Origin: Rhizaria sp. SCN 62-66
Lineage: Eukaryota; Rhizaria, unplaced
Direction of reading: 5' to 3'
DNA: 54,013 nt
Assembly: GCA_001724265.1 (NCBI GenBank)
Contig: MEDY01000194.1
Location: 1-54,013 of the forward strand
The notes under the pieces were generated by a model, which was not told where the DNA came from, made no database searches, and saw only the letters and a program-made list of their open reading frames with translations. The translations under genes and the position numbers were made by a program. This document shows positions 1-10,979 of the stretch, in pieces. How positions within the stretch are numbered: position 1 is the stretch's first letter; each line of letters starts with the position of its first letter.

Positions 1-46
<46 letters not shown>
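1..46. repeat. (AC)n microsatellite
   Basis: An uninterrupted run of 23 AC dinucleotides starts the window. It is followed by about 170 bases with no credible gene before the 3' end of the kinase gene. The repeat may continue beyond the left edge. Confidence 0.97.
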
Positions 47-49
<3 letters not shown>

Positions 50-214
50 TTGCGAGCTATCACACGCAGTGAGAGCACATTTAGCGCGCTCAAAAGCACG
101 CATGCACTTCATCTACGAGCAAAACGCACACACAAACACACTCATCCTGCGCCTCTCGACCGTCGACTGCACTCCTGCTTGCAACTCTATACATACAACT
201 CTTTGTTTTCTGCC

Positions 215-1672
215 TCACTTCCAGTTGGGCGCCTGGGCGCCGTAGCTGGAAGTGGGGCGCGACCGCGGCTGCCCGGCCGCCGCCGCAGCGCCCGCGGCAC
301 CCGCAGCGCCGCCGCCGCCGGGGACGTACGGCGCGCCCGCGGCGGGGCGAGCAGCGCGGGCCCCCGCCGCCGCAGCAGTCGACGAGGAGCCAGCAGCAGC
401 AGCGCCAGCGGCGGCGGCGGAAGTGCGGGAGGGGCCGGGCTTGGCCACGCGCGCGCCTGCGGGGCTGCCCCCCGCAGCGGCGGCCGCGGCAGCAGCAGCG
501 GCGGCGGCCGAGGCTGCTGTGGACGACGCCGGGCGGACTGAAGAGCTCGCGGAGCTAGAGCCAGCGTTGTTGCTGAGAGCGGCGGCCTTGGCTCGGCGAG
601 CCTCCCGGGCCTTCTCCATGCGCTCGCGCAGCTCCTGCTTGCGCTGCACGATGCGGCGGTAGAGAGAGCGGCGGTACTCGTGGATCGTGTACCGCGTGTT
701 ATCATCCATGTGGATCGTGATGGGCGCCGACAGCGTAGGCTCGGTGGCGGGGTCGTGGAACATCGCCAGGTAAGGATGCTCGAGCACTTGCTTCGCGGAC
801 AGCCGCTGCGAGGGGTTGAACAGCAGCAACTTGCGGACCAGGTCGACGGCGTCTGCGGGGGCGGCCCCCAGCATGGCGTCGAGGCGGGCCCCGGCGCGCG
901 CGCGGAACGAGTCGAACATGTGCGGGCTGATCTTGACTTGCAGCGACGCGATGTCGGCCTCGGAGGGCATGCCGATGGTGGCGATAACGCGCTCGAGCTG
1001 GTTCAGCGTCGACTCGCCGGGGAACATCGGCTTGCCGAGCAGCAGCTCGCCGAGGATGCACCCGAGGGACCACATGTCGATGCCCTCGGTGTAGCACGTC
1101 GAGCCGAGCAAGATCTCGGGGGCGCGGTACCAGCGCGTCGCGACATAATCAGTCAGCACGACCTCCTTCTCCTTGACGTCTTGGATGGAGCGCGCGAGAC
1201 CGAAGTCGCAGATCTTGACGCGACAGTCTGCGTTGAGCAGCACATTGGACGGCTTCATGTCGCGGTGGATGAGCGCACCAGAGTGCATGTAGTAGATGGC
1301 CTTGGTAATTTGGTACATGATGTAGCGCTTGTGGACGTCTTCGAGGATGCCGGCGCGGATCACAGCGTGCAGGTTGATCTCCATGCACTCGAACACGAGG
1401 TAGATGTCGCGGTCGTTGTCCGCCTTTAGCACGTTGATGAGCCGGATGATGTTCTCGTGGTGGCGCGAGTTGAGCTCCTGGAGGAACATGATCTCGCGGA
1501 ACGTGCGCTGCGCGTCGGTTGAGTTCTGGAACGCGTCGAAAATCTTCTTGAGAGCGACCGACTTTTGCGATTGGCGGTCGACCGCCTTCCAGACGATTCC
1601 GTAGGCGCCCTTGCCGACCTTGGGGCCGACGTCGTACTTGCGTAGCACGTGCGCGTCGATCTCCTCACTCAT
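215..1672 (-). CDS. ERK7/MAPK15-like MAP kinase
   Basis: Single-exon Ser/Thr kinase of 485 residues, stop TGA. The kinase domain spans roughly residues 12 to 310. Visible are the glycine loop GKGAYGIV (20-27), catalytic Lys42, alpha-C Glu60, the HRDMKPSN loop (Asp139), the DFG Asp156, and an activation loop TDY (174-176) followed by VATRWYRAPE. The stretch GIDMWSLGCILGELLLGKP and the following FPG..TLNQLE are typical of the ERK7/MAPK15 branch, whose known members regulate ciliogenesis and autophagy. Vertebrate MAPK15 has TEY here; TDY occurs in several protist and plant MAPKs. The tail after residue 360 is Ala/Ser-rich and disordered and ends near RSRPTSSY. The ATG at 1672 is chosen because it directly precedes the kinase domain. 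The open frame upstream has no ATG. Family assignment is firm; cellular role is inferred. Confidence 0.93.
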   Translation of the reverse strand: MSEEIDAHVLRKYDVGPKVGKGAYGIVWKAVDRQSQKSVALKKIFDAFQNSTDAQRTFREIMFLQELNSRHHENIIRLINVLKADNDRDIYLVFECMEINLHAVIRAGILEDVHKRYIMYQITKAIYYMHSGALIHRDMKPSNVLLNADCRVKICDFGLARSIQDVKEKEVVLTDYVATRWYRAPEILLGSTCYTEGIDMWSLGCILGELLLGKPMFPGESTLNQLERVIATIGMPSEADIASLQVKISPHMFDSFRARAGARLDAMLGAAPADAVDLVRKLLLFNPSQRLSAKQVLEHPYLAMFHDPATEPTLSAPITIHMDDNTRYTIHEYRRSLYRRIVQRKQELRERMEKAREARRAKAAALSNNAGSSSASSSVRPASSTAASAAAAAAAAAAAAGGSPAGARVAKPGPSRTSAAAAGAAAAGSSSTAAAAGARAARPAAGAPYVPGGGGAAGAAGAAAAAGQPRSRPTSSYGAQAPNWK

Positions 1673-2375
1673 CGAAGGGAGGCTGCGACGGGCCGAAGAG
1701 GCGAAGGGCGCGAGGAGCGGGCAGGCGAGAGGCAAAAAGGAAGGGAAATGAGGGACTTATGGGTGAGTGAGGTGAAACCATCGAGATGCAAATAAAAGGA
1801 ACTCGAGAGAACCAGAAATAGTGCAGCAGCAACTGAAAACATTGCAATAATAGAAATAATGCAGTGGAGATGTTCGAAATTTAAGAAGCAGTCTCGCAAG
1901 TGGTTAGGAAGATACCAAAATCGTGCAGCCGACGAACGAAGACAAGTCGTTGGGATTTGTCAACGGGGCCAATCTTAACACAACACCAAAGGAGAACAGA
2001 ACCGACACAGCCAAGACTCTAATTGAACGTTATACAGTAACTGAGTCTGTGATACCCTATATTTTGCCCACACACAAAACACGCGCTAGGAAGCCTCAGA
2101 TAGCGCCTGCCTAATTCATGCCACCCCCCCCTCTGAGTCGTCTCTCGGATGTCTCTCGGTCAAACTCAAACCGACCGACTGAGCCTGACACACAGTCACT
2201 TTCCCCTCAGACTTGACTTTAGTTCTCGACCGACTCGGAGCGGTCACAAACGTAGCGATATCTCGACAAAAGCTCCGTTAATACGAATTATAGCTGACGA
2301 ACCCTTGCTTTATTTGCACATTCTATTATTCAGTTAATTTTCTTTATTAAAAAACCCTTGTAGCGCTGGTGGTCG
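1673..2375. other. Divergent intergenic region
   Basis: AT-richer gap between the divergently transcribed kinase and aldo-keto-reductase-like genes, so it should hold both promoters. It contains a CTTGACT word near 2212 and several GGTC/GACC-rich stretches. The short open frames here lack ATG starts and look non-coding. Confidence 0.7.
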
Positions 2376-5300
2376 ATGCTGCCCGCCCTACCCCGTCTCA
2401 CGGTCTTGCACCGGGCGGTGCTCCAACGCACTCCGACAGCCCTGCACACTTTGAACGGACTGCTCTTGGTCCCTGCGCGCGCGATCAGTCTTGCCTCGCA
2501 CATAACCACGCTAACCCCGCACTACCGCACTCTCCAGGGCTCGTACATCGGAGCTGCAGTCCCCTGCGTACCCGTCACCGCGACCGTGAGCGCAACTGCT
2601 GCTGCGGCTGCTGAGCCCTGGTGCACTGCCACCGTTGTGACTGTGCCGCGCGCGCGCTGGGGCAACGCGTCTAACGCCCGCACGCTTGACGAGGAAACCC
2701 GTCTTTTGCCCCCCGGCGAAGTTCTGCTTCCCTACCGCGCCCTCCAGCTTCCCGGACTCCTCCGCAAACCGACTCAACACGACAACAACAATGTGGATAA
2801 CAACAACAACAACAACAACAGCAACAACAACAACAACAGCGAGCCTGCTGTGAGCAACGCCGAGCCCGAGCCCGAGCCCGTGTGGCGCCCGATCTCCTCC
2901 GTGCTGCTCGGCGGCCCTCTGCGCCCCGGCGCCACCGCGGGGCTGGTCCGCCAGGCTGTCGAGGACTACGCAGCCGCGGGCGGCCGTGTTGTCGAGCTCT
3001 CCGAGCCCTTTGCGGCCGACGTCCGCGAGGCGCTGCAGAACCAGATATTCTACTGCGCGTTGGACGCGTCGCACTTTACGCTGTTGCAGCCGCTGCTCTA
3101 CAGCGAGCTCGTGACGGGGCTGCCCGCGCCGACCGCTGCCGCGCTCCCGGGGGAGTTCGCCGCGGCGACGACGGCGCTGCACCGAATCGACCCACAAGAA
3201 GACTGGGCGGCTCCGACGTGGCGCCACCGCGTCCCGCTTGCTCCTACTTCCACTGACGCCGCCACCGCCACTGGCTCTGCTGCTGAGTCAGCTAGTTTAG
3301 CTGCGAAGCCCACGAGTACCCCTACGGGTACTGGCGCCAACACCGCCGCTGCGGGCGCTGTTTCTGCGGCGGGCGAGGCGGCTGCTGTCTCAGCGGCGGG
3401 CTCCGGCGCGCGCCAGTACCGGGTGCTGTCTCTCTCGCGCGACGGCGTGCCCGTGAGCGAAAGCGCCGACGCCGCGGCGGCCCGCTTGGCCGCAGAGCGT
3501 GCTCTGGTCGGTCTGCCAACGGGCGACACTGTGGTTGAGCGGTTGGCGTCGAAGGTGGCGCAACTGACGGCCGCGCTGACTCCGCTGCAAGGCGTCGGTG
3601 TCGATGTCGTCCTCGTGCGCGGTCTGGAGCAGCTGCTGTCCCACGGTCTCAGCGCTGCCGCGACTAATGCAAACTCTGGGTCTGACGCCGCCGCGGGGGT
3701 GACCGCGCGCACTGCCCGTGCCGCTCTGCTGGAGCTGTGCGTCGGCTTGGAGACGCTGGCCGCCGACGGCCGCATCCGTGGCTACGCGCTGTCGCTGCCT
3801 GGGCTCGCCGCAGCGCCCGGCGCCGCCGCGCGCGTCGAGTTGACCGATGTCTGCAACATCGCCCGCGCCGCCGCCCGCATTGTCCGCCGTGGCGGCCCCC
3901 GCTGTGGCGAGCTTACTGAGAGTGAGGCCGCGCTAGACGCTCTGGAGGACGCGGCGGCTGAGGCTGAGGCTGCGGCAGCGTGCGCTGCGCCCGGAGGGGT
4001 TGATCCGCTGACTGTGGGCGCCGCGCGGGCTGTGGGATTGGCAGGGACGCGGCTGCTGGCGGTGGCGGCGCCGTTCAACGTGCTGCAGCCAGAGCTAGTC
4101 ACTGCGCGGACTGTGCTCGTCTCCACGTCGAACGAGGCGACTCAGCAGCAGCACGGCGGCAGTGAGGGCGACTCTAGTTGTCACAGTGCTCAAAGCGGCG
4201 CGGGCTCGCATGCAGTCGCGAGCGCGACGAGTCCCAAGTGTCCCGCGATGTCGCCGTTGATGGCGGCGGTGCTGTTCCGCCGAGGCGCGCTGCCGGGCGC
4301 TGCATCATTGGCCTCCCGGTCACTCCGTGCTCCGAGAGTAGCCGATTCCAGTGTTCAGAATGTGATGACGCGGATGGTGACAGTGCGCGAGGCTGCTGCG
4401 GCGAGGAATCTACTCGTGCTCGGTGAGTCGCCTCTTGAGGCCACTGTGCCCGCTGATTTTGACGACTTAGACGCTGACACTGAGGCTGAGGCTGATTATA
4501 GCGCTTTTGCAGATGCCGAGGCTGATGCTAAGGCCGCTGAGTATGATGGCGCTGATAATGACACCAACGACGGCGTCACTGCTGGCCACAACCGTCGCGC
4601 TCACGACCACAATCACAGTTGCAGTCGCGGCCTCGGCTCTAATTTCTCTGCCAGGCATGGCCCCACGCTCAGTCAGAATAAACGCAGGGGTATTAACCGT
4701 AATCTCTCCCACGGTGGCGAGCTAGACTTGGGCGAGCCCGCTGCGGTGGGCGACAGCGACACTCTTGCGCGGGTTCGATTCGAGGCCGCCGACGCGCTGG
4801 ACTTTCTCTACGCTATCGAGCGCGTGCTCGCCTTTCTCGCCCGCGACGCGCTTGCCGCCGCCACGGCAGAGCTCGCCGCGGCCGACACCGCGGCGGCGCG
4901 CGCGGCGGCCGAGGCCAAACTGCGCGCCATTAACGCGCTGCCGCCGCCGCTGGCCGTGGGGGTGGGTGTGACGGCACTGGCGTATCTCCCGCGGCTGGCC
5001 AACCCGCGACGGTTTGACGAGGTCGTCGGCCGCAGGCTCGCGCCGGTGCTGGAGGAAGCACTCGCGCGCGTTCAAGCGGTCGACACGATGCAGCCCTTCG
5101 CAAAGAACTACCGGTACGTCTTCCGTAGGATACTACAAAGATCTCCTCGAACTAAAAATATTATGAAATTTTTGAATCTATTATTTTGAATATTCTATAA
5201 TTAGTTTCTCTGTTTCTTTTTGATTTATTCACTTTTTACTTATCTATTTTGTTCATCTTTAGCGGTGGTTTCCGCGCTTGGCGAGAGTCGTGGCGCCGCC

Positions 5301-6166
5301 AACTGGAACACCTCACTGCCCCCGCGCAACAGGTCGTGGACGCCGCGCTCTTGGCCGAGCTCCCCGCGCTGTCCGAGCTGCCCTCGCTGCCTTCGCGCGC
5401 GCTGGCCGCGGCTATGGGCGCCGGTCTCGACTCGGTCTGTCTGTCGGCTGTGTGGGCCGGAGCGCTGCAGCCGGTGGTTCACGCGGTGCGGCTGGTCCAC
5501 GAGCGCGGGGATGAGGAGTTTGAGGACGACGGGTCGCCGCTGCTGCCGCACTGTGTGCCCGCTGCGGAGGACGCGGCGGATGCGCTGCCCCGGATCGCCG
5601 CGGTGCGCGATCAAGTGCTACAGGTACGGTGAAGCCAACAAATCATAACAGTTCTTGCTTCTTGTTCAAATGTGTCATACCTCTTTTAAGTGGGTGTTAG
5701 ACGGACTGAAACTAATGTATCGTATGGTCCAATGGATATTTAGATATTGAAACTTATTGTTATATCTTCAACTCTTTGTTACATCCCAAACTATTCAATG
5801 CAGCATCTGCGTCGTGTGACTGCGGAATTGGCGGAAGCGTCTGTACACGAACACACTCCCTTATTCATGGGCCCCGTCGCCCCCTTCGCACCCGCGGCCG
5901 AGTCCGCCGCGGCGCCGCTGCCGCCCGGCCGCGCTCCGCCGCTCGAGTACTGGGAAGGCCTCGCAGACCCCGTCGCGCGCGCCACGCTTGCCGCCGACCC
6001 CGGCGCTGCACACCGGTACCCAGCAGTGCCGGCGCGCGCGTTCGCAGCCTTGGACCGGGCGCTCAAGGCGCGGCGACAGGGCGCGTTTAGGCAGAGGGTT
6101 GGCGCGGTCGTGCCGGGGCCGCGCCGCGCGGTCACCGAGCTCGACGAGTACAAACTGCCGTTTTAA
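2376..6166 (+). CDS. Aldo-keto reductase-like protein, three exons
   Basis: Exons 2376-5113, 5263-5623 and 5804-6166 join in frame (phases 2 and 0) to 1153 residues ending in TAA. Introns start GTACGT and GTACGG and end TTTAG and GCAG. The N-terminus is Arg-rich and acid-poor, compatible with a mitochondrial presequence. A poly-Asn tract follows (around 2790-2840). Weak similarity to aldo-keto reductases comes from the order of segments: PISSVLLGG, then VDVVLVRGLEQLL, then LETLAADGRIRGYALSLPG (like the LE-LV-EGKIR-GVSN strand of the family), then LAVAAPFNVLQPE, then VREAAAARNLLVLGESPL. The usual catalytic Tyr/His signatures are not evident, so activity is doubtful. Alternatives are an inactive AKR fold or an unrelated protein. 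The gene is far longer than a normal AKR of about 320 residues because of low-complexity inserts. Gene structure is more certain than function. Confidence 0.72.
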
Positions 6167-6620
6167 GCGCATTTGGAAGCGCTTTTTTTTAAAGTGAAAC
6201 GAACAACAATGAGTCAAATTCGTAAAGTCTTGCTCAGCGTTTGTTTCCTGCGCATGACAGCGCAGTATTCATAATTATAGTTTATATATTTACACGTACA
6301 TAGTTCTCTTTGTGCCTGCTTGAGAAACAATACAGACACACTATTTATTCCAAGTTGTTTTATCGTGCGACAACAACATTGTATTGGTTATTATTACACT
6401 TTCACGACGAACACTAAAGAGAGATAAAGGTTGCTGATTTGCTCGATTGATACGTACACAACAAGGAACGTATCGTCACATCACAGAAAAGACAAACACA
6501 ACAAGCAGTTCTCAACCAGAGCACTACTGTGTCGTGTCAAACAACAAGGGGGTTACTGTGGCGCCAACGACATGATCGTGCGCGCTGGCCACACAAGCGC
6601 TGACTACGCAGGCACCGCGC
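6167..6620. other. Convergent intergenic region with a stem-loop
   Basis: Gap between the 3' ends of the aldo-keto-reductase-like gene and the ADH gene. Directly after the TAA lies AAGCGC, a 7-base loop, GCGCTT and a run of T (about 6165-6190). The rest is AT-rich with nothing I can interpret. Confidence 0.6.
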
Positions 6621-8096
6621 TTACTCCCACATGTTGATGACGGTGCGGATGCCCTTGCCGTCATGCATGTCATGGAAAGCGTCGTTGATCTTCTCCAGCG
6701 GCAGGCGGTTGGTGACGAAGTCGTCGATGTTAAGCCGCCCGGCGTTGATATCATCGATGTACGTGTTAAGCTCGGTGCGGGGCTTGACGCCGCCGAACGC
6801 CGTGCCGGTCCACTTGCGGCCCGTGACAAGCTGGAAGGGACGCGTGGAGATCTCCGTGCCGGCGGGCGCGACGCCGATGATGACGGAGGTGCCCCAGCCC
6901 TTGTGGGTCATCTCGAGCGCGGCGCGCATGGTGTTGACGTTGCCGATGGCCTCGAACGAGTAGTCGACGCCGCCATCAGTCATGTCGGCGACGACCTGCT
7001 GCAGAGGCTTGTCGGGGTAGTCCTTGGGGTTGAGGCAGTCGGTGGCGCCGAGCTTGCGCGCAAGGTCGAACTTCGCAGGGTTGGTGTCGATGGCGATGAT
7101 GCGCGCAGCCTTGGCCTTGGCGGCGCCGAGGACAGCGCCGAGACCGACGGCGCCGAGCCCGAGCACGGCGACGGTGGCGCCTTCCTCGACCTTGGCGGTG
7201 TTGATGACGCCGCCCATGCCGGTGGTGATGCCACAGCCCATGAGGCAGACCTTGGAAGCGTCGGAGGACGCGTCGATCTTGACGACGGAGATCTCGGCAG
7301 CGACAATGTACTGGGAGAAGGTGGAGCAGCCCATGAAGTGGGCGAGATCCTTGCCGTCCTTGGTGTAGCGGACAGTGCCGTCGGGCATCTGGCCACGGCC
7401 CTGGGTGATGCGGATCTTCTGGCACAGGTTCGTCTTGGTCGAATGGCAGAACTTGCAGTCGTGGCACTGGGGGATGTAGGCCGGGATAACGAGGTCGCCC
7501 GGTACGACGGAGGTGACGCCCGCGCCGACGGACTCGACGACACCCGCGCCCTCGTGGCCGAGAACGCACGGGAACACGCCCTCGGAGTCGAAGCCGCCGA
7601 GAGTGTAGGCGTCAGTGTGGCAGACACCGGTGTAGAGGACCTTGATGCGGACCTCGCCGGCCGCGGGAGGCGCGACGGTGATAGTCTCAATCTTCAGGTC
7701 CTCCTTGGGGGCCCAGGCAACGGCGGCCTTGCACTCTGCGATGGCGTGCGAGAGCAGAGCAGAGCGGAGTGACAAGATGAGTCATCGCGAACGAGGAGAG
7801 ATATGTGACGATGGAGAGGCGTGAGTTGACGTTGCAGAGAGTACTGTGCGGCAGAGACGCAGAATAAAGCGCGCGGGCAAGAGAGTGCAGTGCCAACAAG
7901 AGCGAGGTATGCAGTGGATATGGCGGGCATTGGGCAGTTGGGAAGGCGGCGGAAGACGAGGATGATGCCAGTCGGCGTCGGGGTGCAGAAGATGAAGTCA
8001 TTCATGGCCAAGATGACGTCAAAATGCGAGCATATTAAGAGAAAATATCGCTCACGTACCAATAGGCTTGCCAGCAGTCTCAAAAGTAGTCGACAT
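6621..8096 (-). CDS. ADH5: Class III alcohol dehydrogenase / S-(hydroxymethyl)glutathione dehydrogenase
   Basis: Glutathione-dependent formaldehyde dehydrogenase and S-nitrosoglutathione reductase, a cytosolic NAD- and zinc-dependent enzyme. Exon 1 is 8060-8096 and encodes only 12 residues plus one base ([12 protein letters not shown]). Exon 2 is 6621-7735, stop TAA. The intron, 7736-8059, starts GTACGT and ends CGCAG. The spliced N-terminus reads [12 protein letters not shown], which matches the conserved start of the family and proves the splice. The protein has 383 residues, the usual length. It shows the catalytic zinc ligands in [16 protein letters not shown] and MGCGITTG, the structural zinc set [15 protein letters not shown], the class III segment [14 protein letters not shown], and the Rossmann motif GLGAVGLGA. 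Reading on to the first in-frame start-like codon at 7775 instead would give a wrong N-terminus. This gene anchors the intron rules used elsewhere. Confidence 0.97.
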
Positions 8097-8517
8097 TCGT
8101 GTAACAGTGTGTATTGCACAGTTCGAAAGTTTATCCGAACCCCTTCTCAGATCTCACTCTCTTTCCGGTGGTCGGTTTCAGACGAGAGCGACTGTGAGCA
8201 GCCCGGCTTGACTTGACCGGCGGGCTGCCCACGGTCGCTCGGTCGCTCGCCAGTCAAGCAGTGGGGCAACTTTGGAGAGCTATTTCTCGATCAAGATGCG
8301 TTTGTTTAGCTTATGTTAAAAGTATATTATATTTCCGTCCTAATATATTTTCTCGCATTCCACACAAGAGTGTTAACGACGGATGTATTTCCCCGTAGAC
8401 GCTTTTCGAGTGCTGCCACTTGGCCTACTAACCTGACTCATCGTCTCTCTTTTTTCCTTCCTGCCCGATTCCACGCACACTGTTTTGCTCTTTTTGTTGC
8501 TGCGCAGAACACCAGAG
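8097..8517. promoter_or_regulatory. Divergent intergenic region, ADH / mitochondrial-type protein
   Basis: Must carry promoters for both neighbours. It contains the 10-mer CCCACGGTCG (8228-8237), also found in the divergent gap at 20991-21000, and CTTGACT words near 8206. A pyrimidine-rich stretch ending TGCGCAG lies 10 bases before the ATG at 8518 and could be a 5' UTR splice acceptor. No upstream exon was found. Confidence 0.45.
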
Positions 8518-9078
8518 ATGCTGGGCCGCTTGTTCACTGGTGCCGTGCGTCAGGGCGTGTCGTCGACGCCGCGCCGTGCCTTCGGCGCTGGCCCCCACGC
8601 CGCGCACCCGATCGAGGAGCAGTTTTACGTCACCCCGCGTATCAACGGCGAGCTCCCTCTTCCCGGTTCGTACACTATCAACCCTAAGGTGCTGCTGACG
8701 CACTTTGCGTCCATTACTTCGATTATCGGCCTCTACGTGCTCAACAAGGAGACCCGCGCCGTGCCCGTGCAGATGGAGAAGGTGTCGATCGCTGACCCCA
8801 CCACCGGCGAGGTCCGCTCTTACATGAAGCCGACGGGTGTGTTCGACCAGACTTCGGCCGTCTCGCGCGCGTACCCGGGCTACGAGATCGTGCGCGGCGC
8901 CGCGCCGAACCGCGTCGTGAACCGCGAGGGTGACGTGCTGGCCGCGATGGAGCAGTACAACGCCCAGATGGATTCCTATGCGCACGGTGACCTGTCGTTC
9001 ATCGGCCGCCCGGGGCAGCTGTTCTTCCCCGACAAGGCCGACATCATGCCCTCGCTTGAGTGCCCCAAGTCCGCGTAA
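8518..9078 (+). CDS. Small mitochondrial-type single-pass membrane protein, unknown
   Basis: Encodes 186 residues, stop TAA. I do not recognise a family. The N-terminus MLGRLFTGAVRQGVSSTPRR is rich in Arg, Ser and hydrophobics with no acidic residue, as in mitochondrial presequences. One likely membrane helix follows around residues 60 to 80 (LLTHFASITSIIGLYVL), and the remaining C-terminal half is soluble and moderately charged. Size and layout would suit a lineage-specific subunit of an inner-membrane complex, but that is inference. The ATG at 8518 is preferred over an in-frame codon 33 bases upstream because of the presequence and the acceptor-like CAG before it. Codon use is GC-rich like its neighbours. 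Confidence 0.8.
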   Translation: MLGRLFTGAVRQGVSSTPRRAFGAGPHAAHPIEEQFYVTPRINGELPLPGSYTINPKVLLTHFASITSIIGLYVLNKETRAVPVQMEKVSIADPTTGEVRSYMKPTGVFDQTSAVSRAYPGYEIVRGAAPNRVVNREGDVLAAMEQYNAQMDSYAHGDLSFIGRPGQLFFPDKADIMPSLECPKSA

Positions 9079-9799
9079 GCGCGCTGTACGCGCGCGGGGC
9101 CCAACCGAGTCACACACCTCACTCATCCATGTGACGTGAGTGAGTGCTCTATCTATCTGATGTTGCCTGTGACGCTGTGCCATGGCAAGCGGTGCGGCGA
9201 CGTACGTTGGCGGTTCACGAGCCGATCGACACACTGGCGCGCGCGGGCGCGCGCGTGTGCGGCTGCGAAGGGGGGAGCTATCTTGTCCCATGTTTGATGT
9301 CTGCGGTGGTGATTGCAACGTTTCATGCGTTGCGCCAGTCACAGCAACACGCCTTGGGAGCTCAGATCTATCTAAACTAAACCTCTCAAACCCTTTTAGC
9401 TGACTCGCGCGGGCTGGTGGATTGCCATTATGTATTGATTTTTCGTTTTGTTGATCTAGATGTTGCCATGTACCGTTTGAGGAGAGCTGCTGCCGAGGGC
9501 AGTGGCCACGACATGCTGCTGGCAAATGCCACAGGGGACCATCGTTTGTGGACCCACAAGGGCGAACTTGTTACAAATATTATACACACTCTAGTTTAAG
9601 TCATATGTTCATATACATGTACATGGAAATTGAAATCACGTCAGCACCCACATATGCATCTCCTATCATGTGCTAGCTCTTCAAAATGTGAGCCCACCAC
9701 ATGTCAATTTTGCTCTTTGGGCCGTTACGCTTTGTTGGGTGAGTGAGCTGAAGAGGCAGATTTTAGAGTCAAGTTGCCTGCTCCTTTTGATCGTCATCA
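9079..9799. other. Intergenic region
   Basis: Gap between two same-strand genes. A 43-residue open frame at 9468-9599 starts MYRLRRAAAEG and follows an acceptor-like TTGATCTAG. It could be a stray exon or chance. Nothing else is interpretable. Confidence 0.5.
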
Positions 9800-10581
9800 A
9801 TGGCTGAGATTGTTTGCGCGAGCCAGTCTGCTCGTGGTTATTACCGCATGGACCGCACTTTTGCGCGTACTGGTCGTTCTTCCCTCGAATTCTCCACTTC
9901 GATTCGCCCCGGTGCCACCGCCTTCGTTTCGACGGGCGCCAACGCCCCCGGCGTCTTTGGCGTCCCCGAGCCCCGCGTCGCGCCCGTGCACCGCGTCGGT
10001 GCGCCCTGCAAGACTAAAGCTAACGTTACCCACAACCCAGTCACAGGTGCGTCTCTTTCTTCTTCGCCGCTATCGCTCTCTAGCTTCATACCCCTGCTCT
10101 CACGTTTCCCTCTCCTGCTCATCGATCACACCATTTGCGCCCCACAGGCACTATCGGCGGCGTCGCCCGCCGCGAAGCCGCGCTGAAGAACCAAGCTCTG
10201 ACCGAGGGCGCGCCGGCCTACTGCAGCGAGTACGTCTCCGAGTTCGGCCGCGACGACCTCGCCGCCGGCATGGCTGAGCCGCGCCCCTTCCTCCGCAAGA
10301 CGCTCCCGGCCGAGGAAACGGACCCCGCGCGCATCGATTCGTTCGCCACCACTACACTCCCGCGCTGGAACGCACTCCAGCGCGCTGCGCCCGTCACCGC
10401 GGACGCCTACCGCGCGCGCCAGCTCGCGTCCGCGTCCGGCTCTCGTCCTCAGAACAACTCTGGTGCTGCTCCTGTTGAGGCGCCGCGTGCGACGTATTCG
10501 TTCGATATGCGCGACCATATCACGGTGTACCACCCGCGCAGTGCCGCTCTGTGGCCTGATCACAAGCCTCCCGTGTTCTGA
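9800..10581 (+). CDS. Unknown 226-residue protein, two exons
   Basis: Exon 1 is 9800-10046 and exon 2 is 10148-10581. The 101-base intron begins GTGCGT and ends CCCCACAG, phase 1, giving the joined residues HNPVTGTIGGVARRE. The stop is TGA. No known domain is recognised. The protein lacks a signal peptide or membrane helix. It is rich in Arg, Pro and Ala, with short motifs such as HNPVTG, AEPRPFLRKTLP and a C-terminal DHITVYHPRSAALWPDHKPPVF-like tail. Small, extended, Pro/Arg-rich proteins of this kind are common among ciliary microtubule inner proteins, but I cannot assign it. The intron is the shortest in the window and pyrimidine-rich. Confidence 0.82.
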
Positions 10582-10979
10582 GCGTGTAAACACACTGTGT
10601 ATCGTGACTTTCCACATGTGTCATGCTACTGCTGATTCATCTGGACCGGCGTGATCGCTTATTCAGGCCACGACTCAACGTTGCATGGCTTTTGCACTGC
10701 AATGCGTGAGACTAGGCCATGCTGGTATCAGATACCGGCTTCGAATCAGAACTTTCAATGACACTTTCAAATAAACCATTCTTCAATCAGCATCGCCTTC
10801 GCAGTTCATCCCATTGATTTTAAGTTCTTTGAACATCAGTATCTCAATGTATCATATACATAGTCGACATTATAACAATATACTTCTTCTACACCATACG
10901 TCATATCTTGCCACATTATCAATGCAGCATTACAGCACTACATAAAACATATCGTACGCCTTATTGCCTTGTGATTAGC
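10582..10979. other. Convergent intergenic region
   Basis: AT-rich gap between two 3' ends. It holds scattered AATAAA-like words that could serve as polyadenylation signals and no credible open frame. Confidence 0.55.

Noticed and set aside
680-1429. Long antisense open frame across the kinase gene
   Set aside because: It mirrors a conserved kinase domain. GC-rich DNA makes long antisense frames common, and its protein is Arg/Gly/Val noise.
6663-7772. 369-codon open frame antisense to ADH
   Set aside because: The opposite strand encodes an unmistakable ADH with all zinc ligands.
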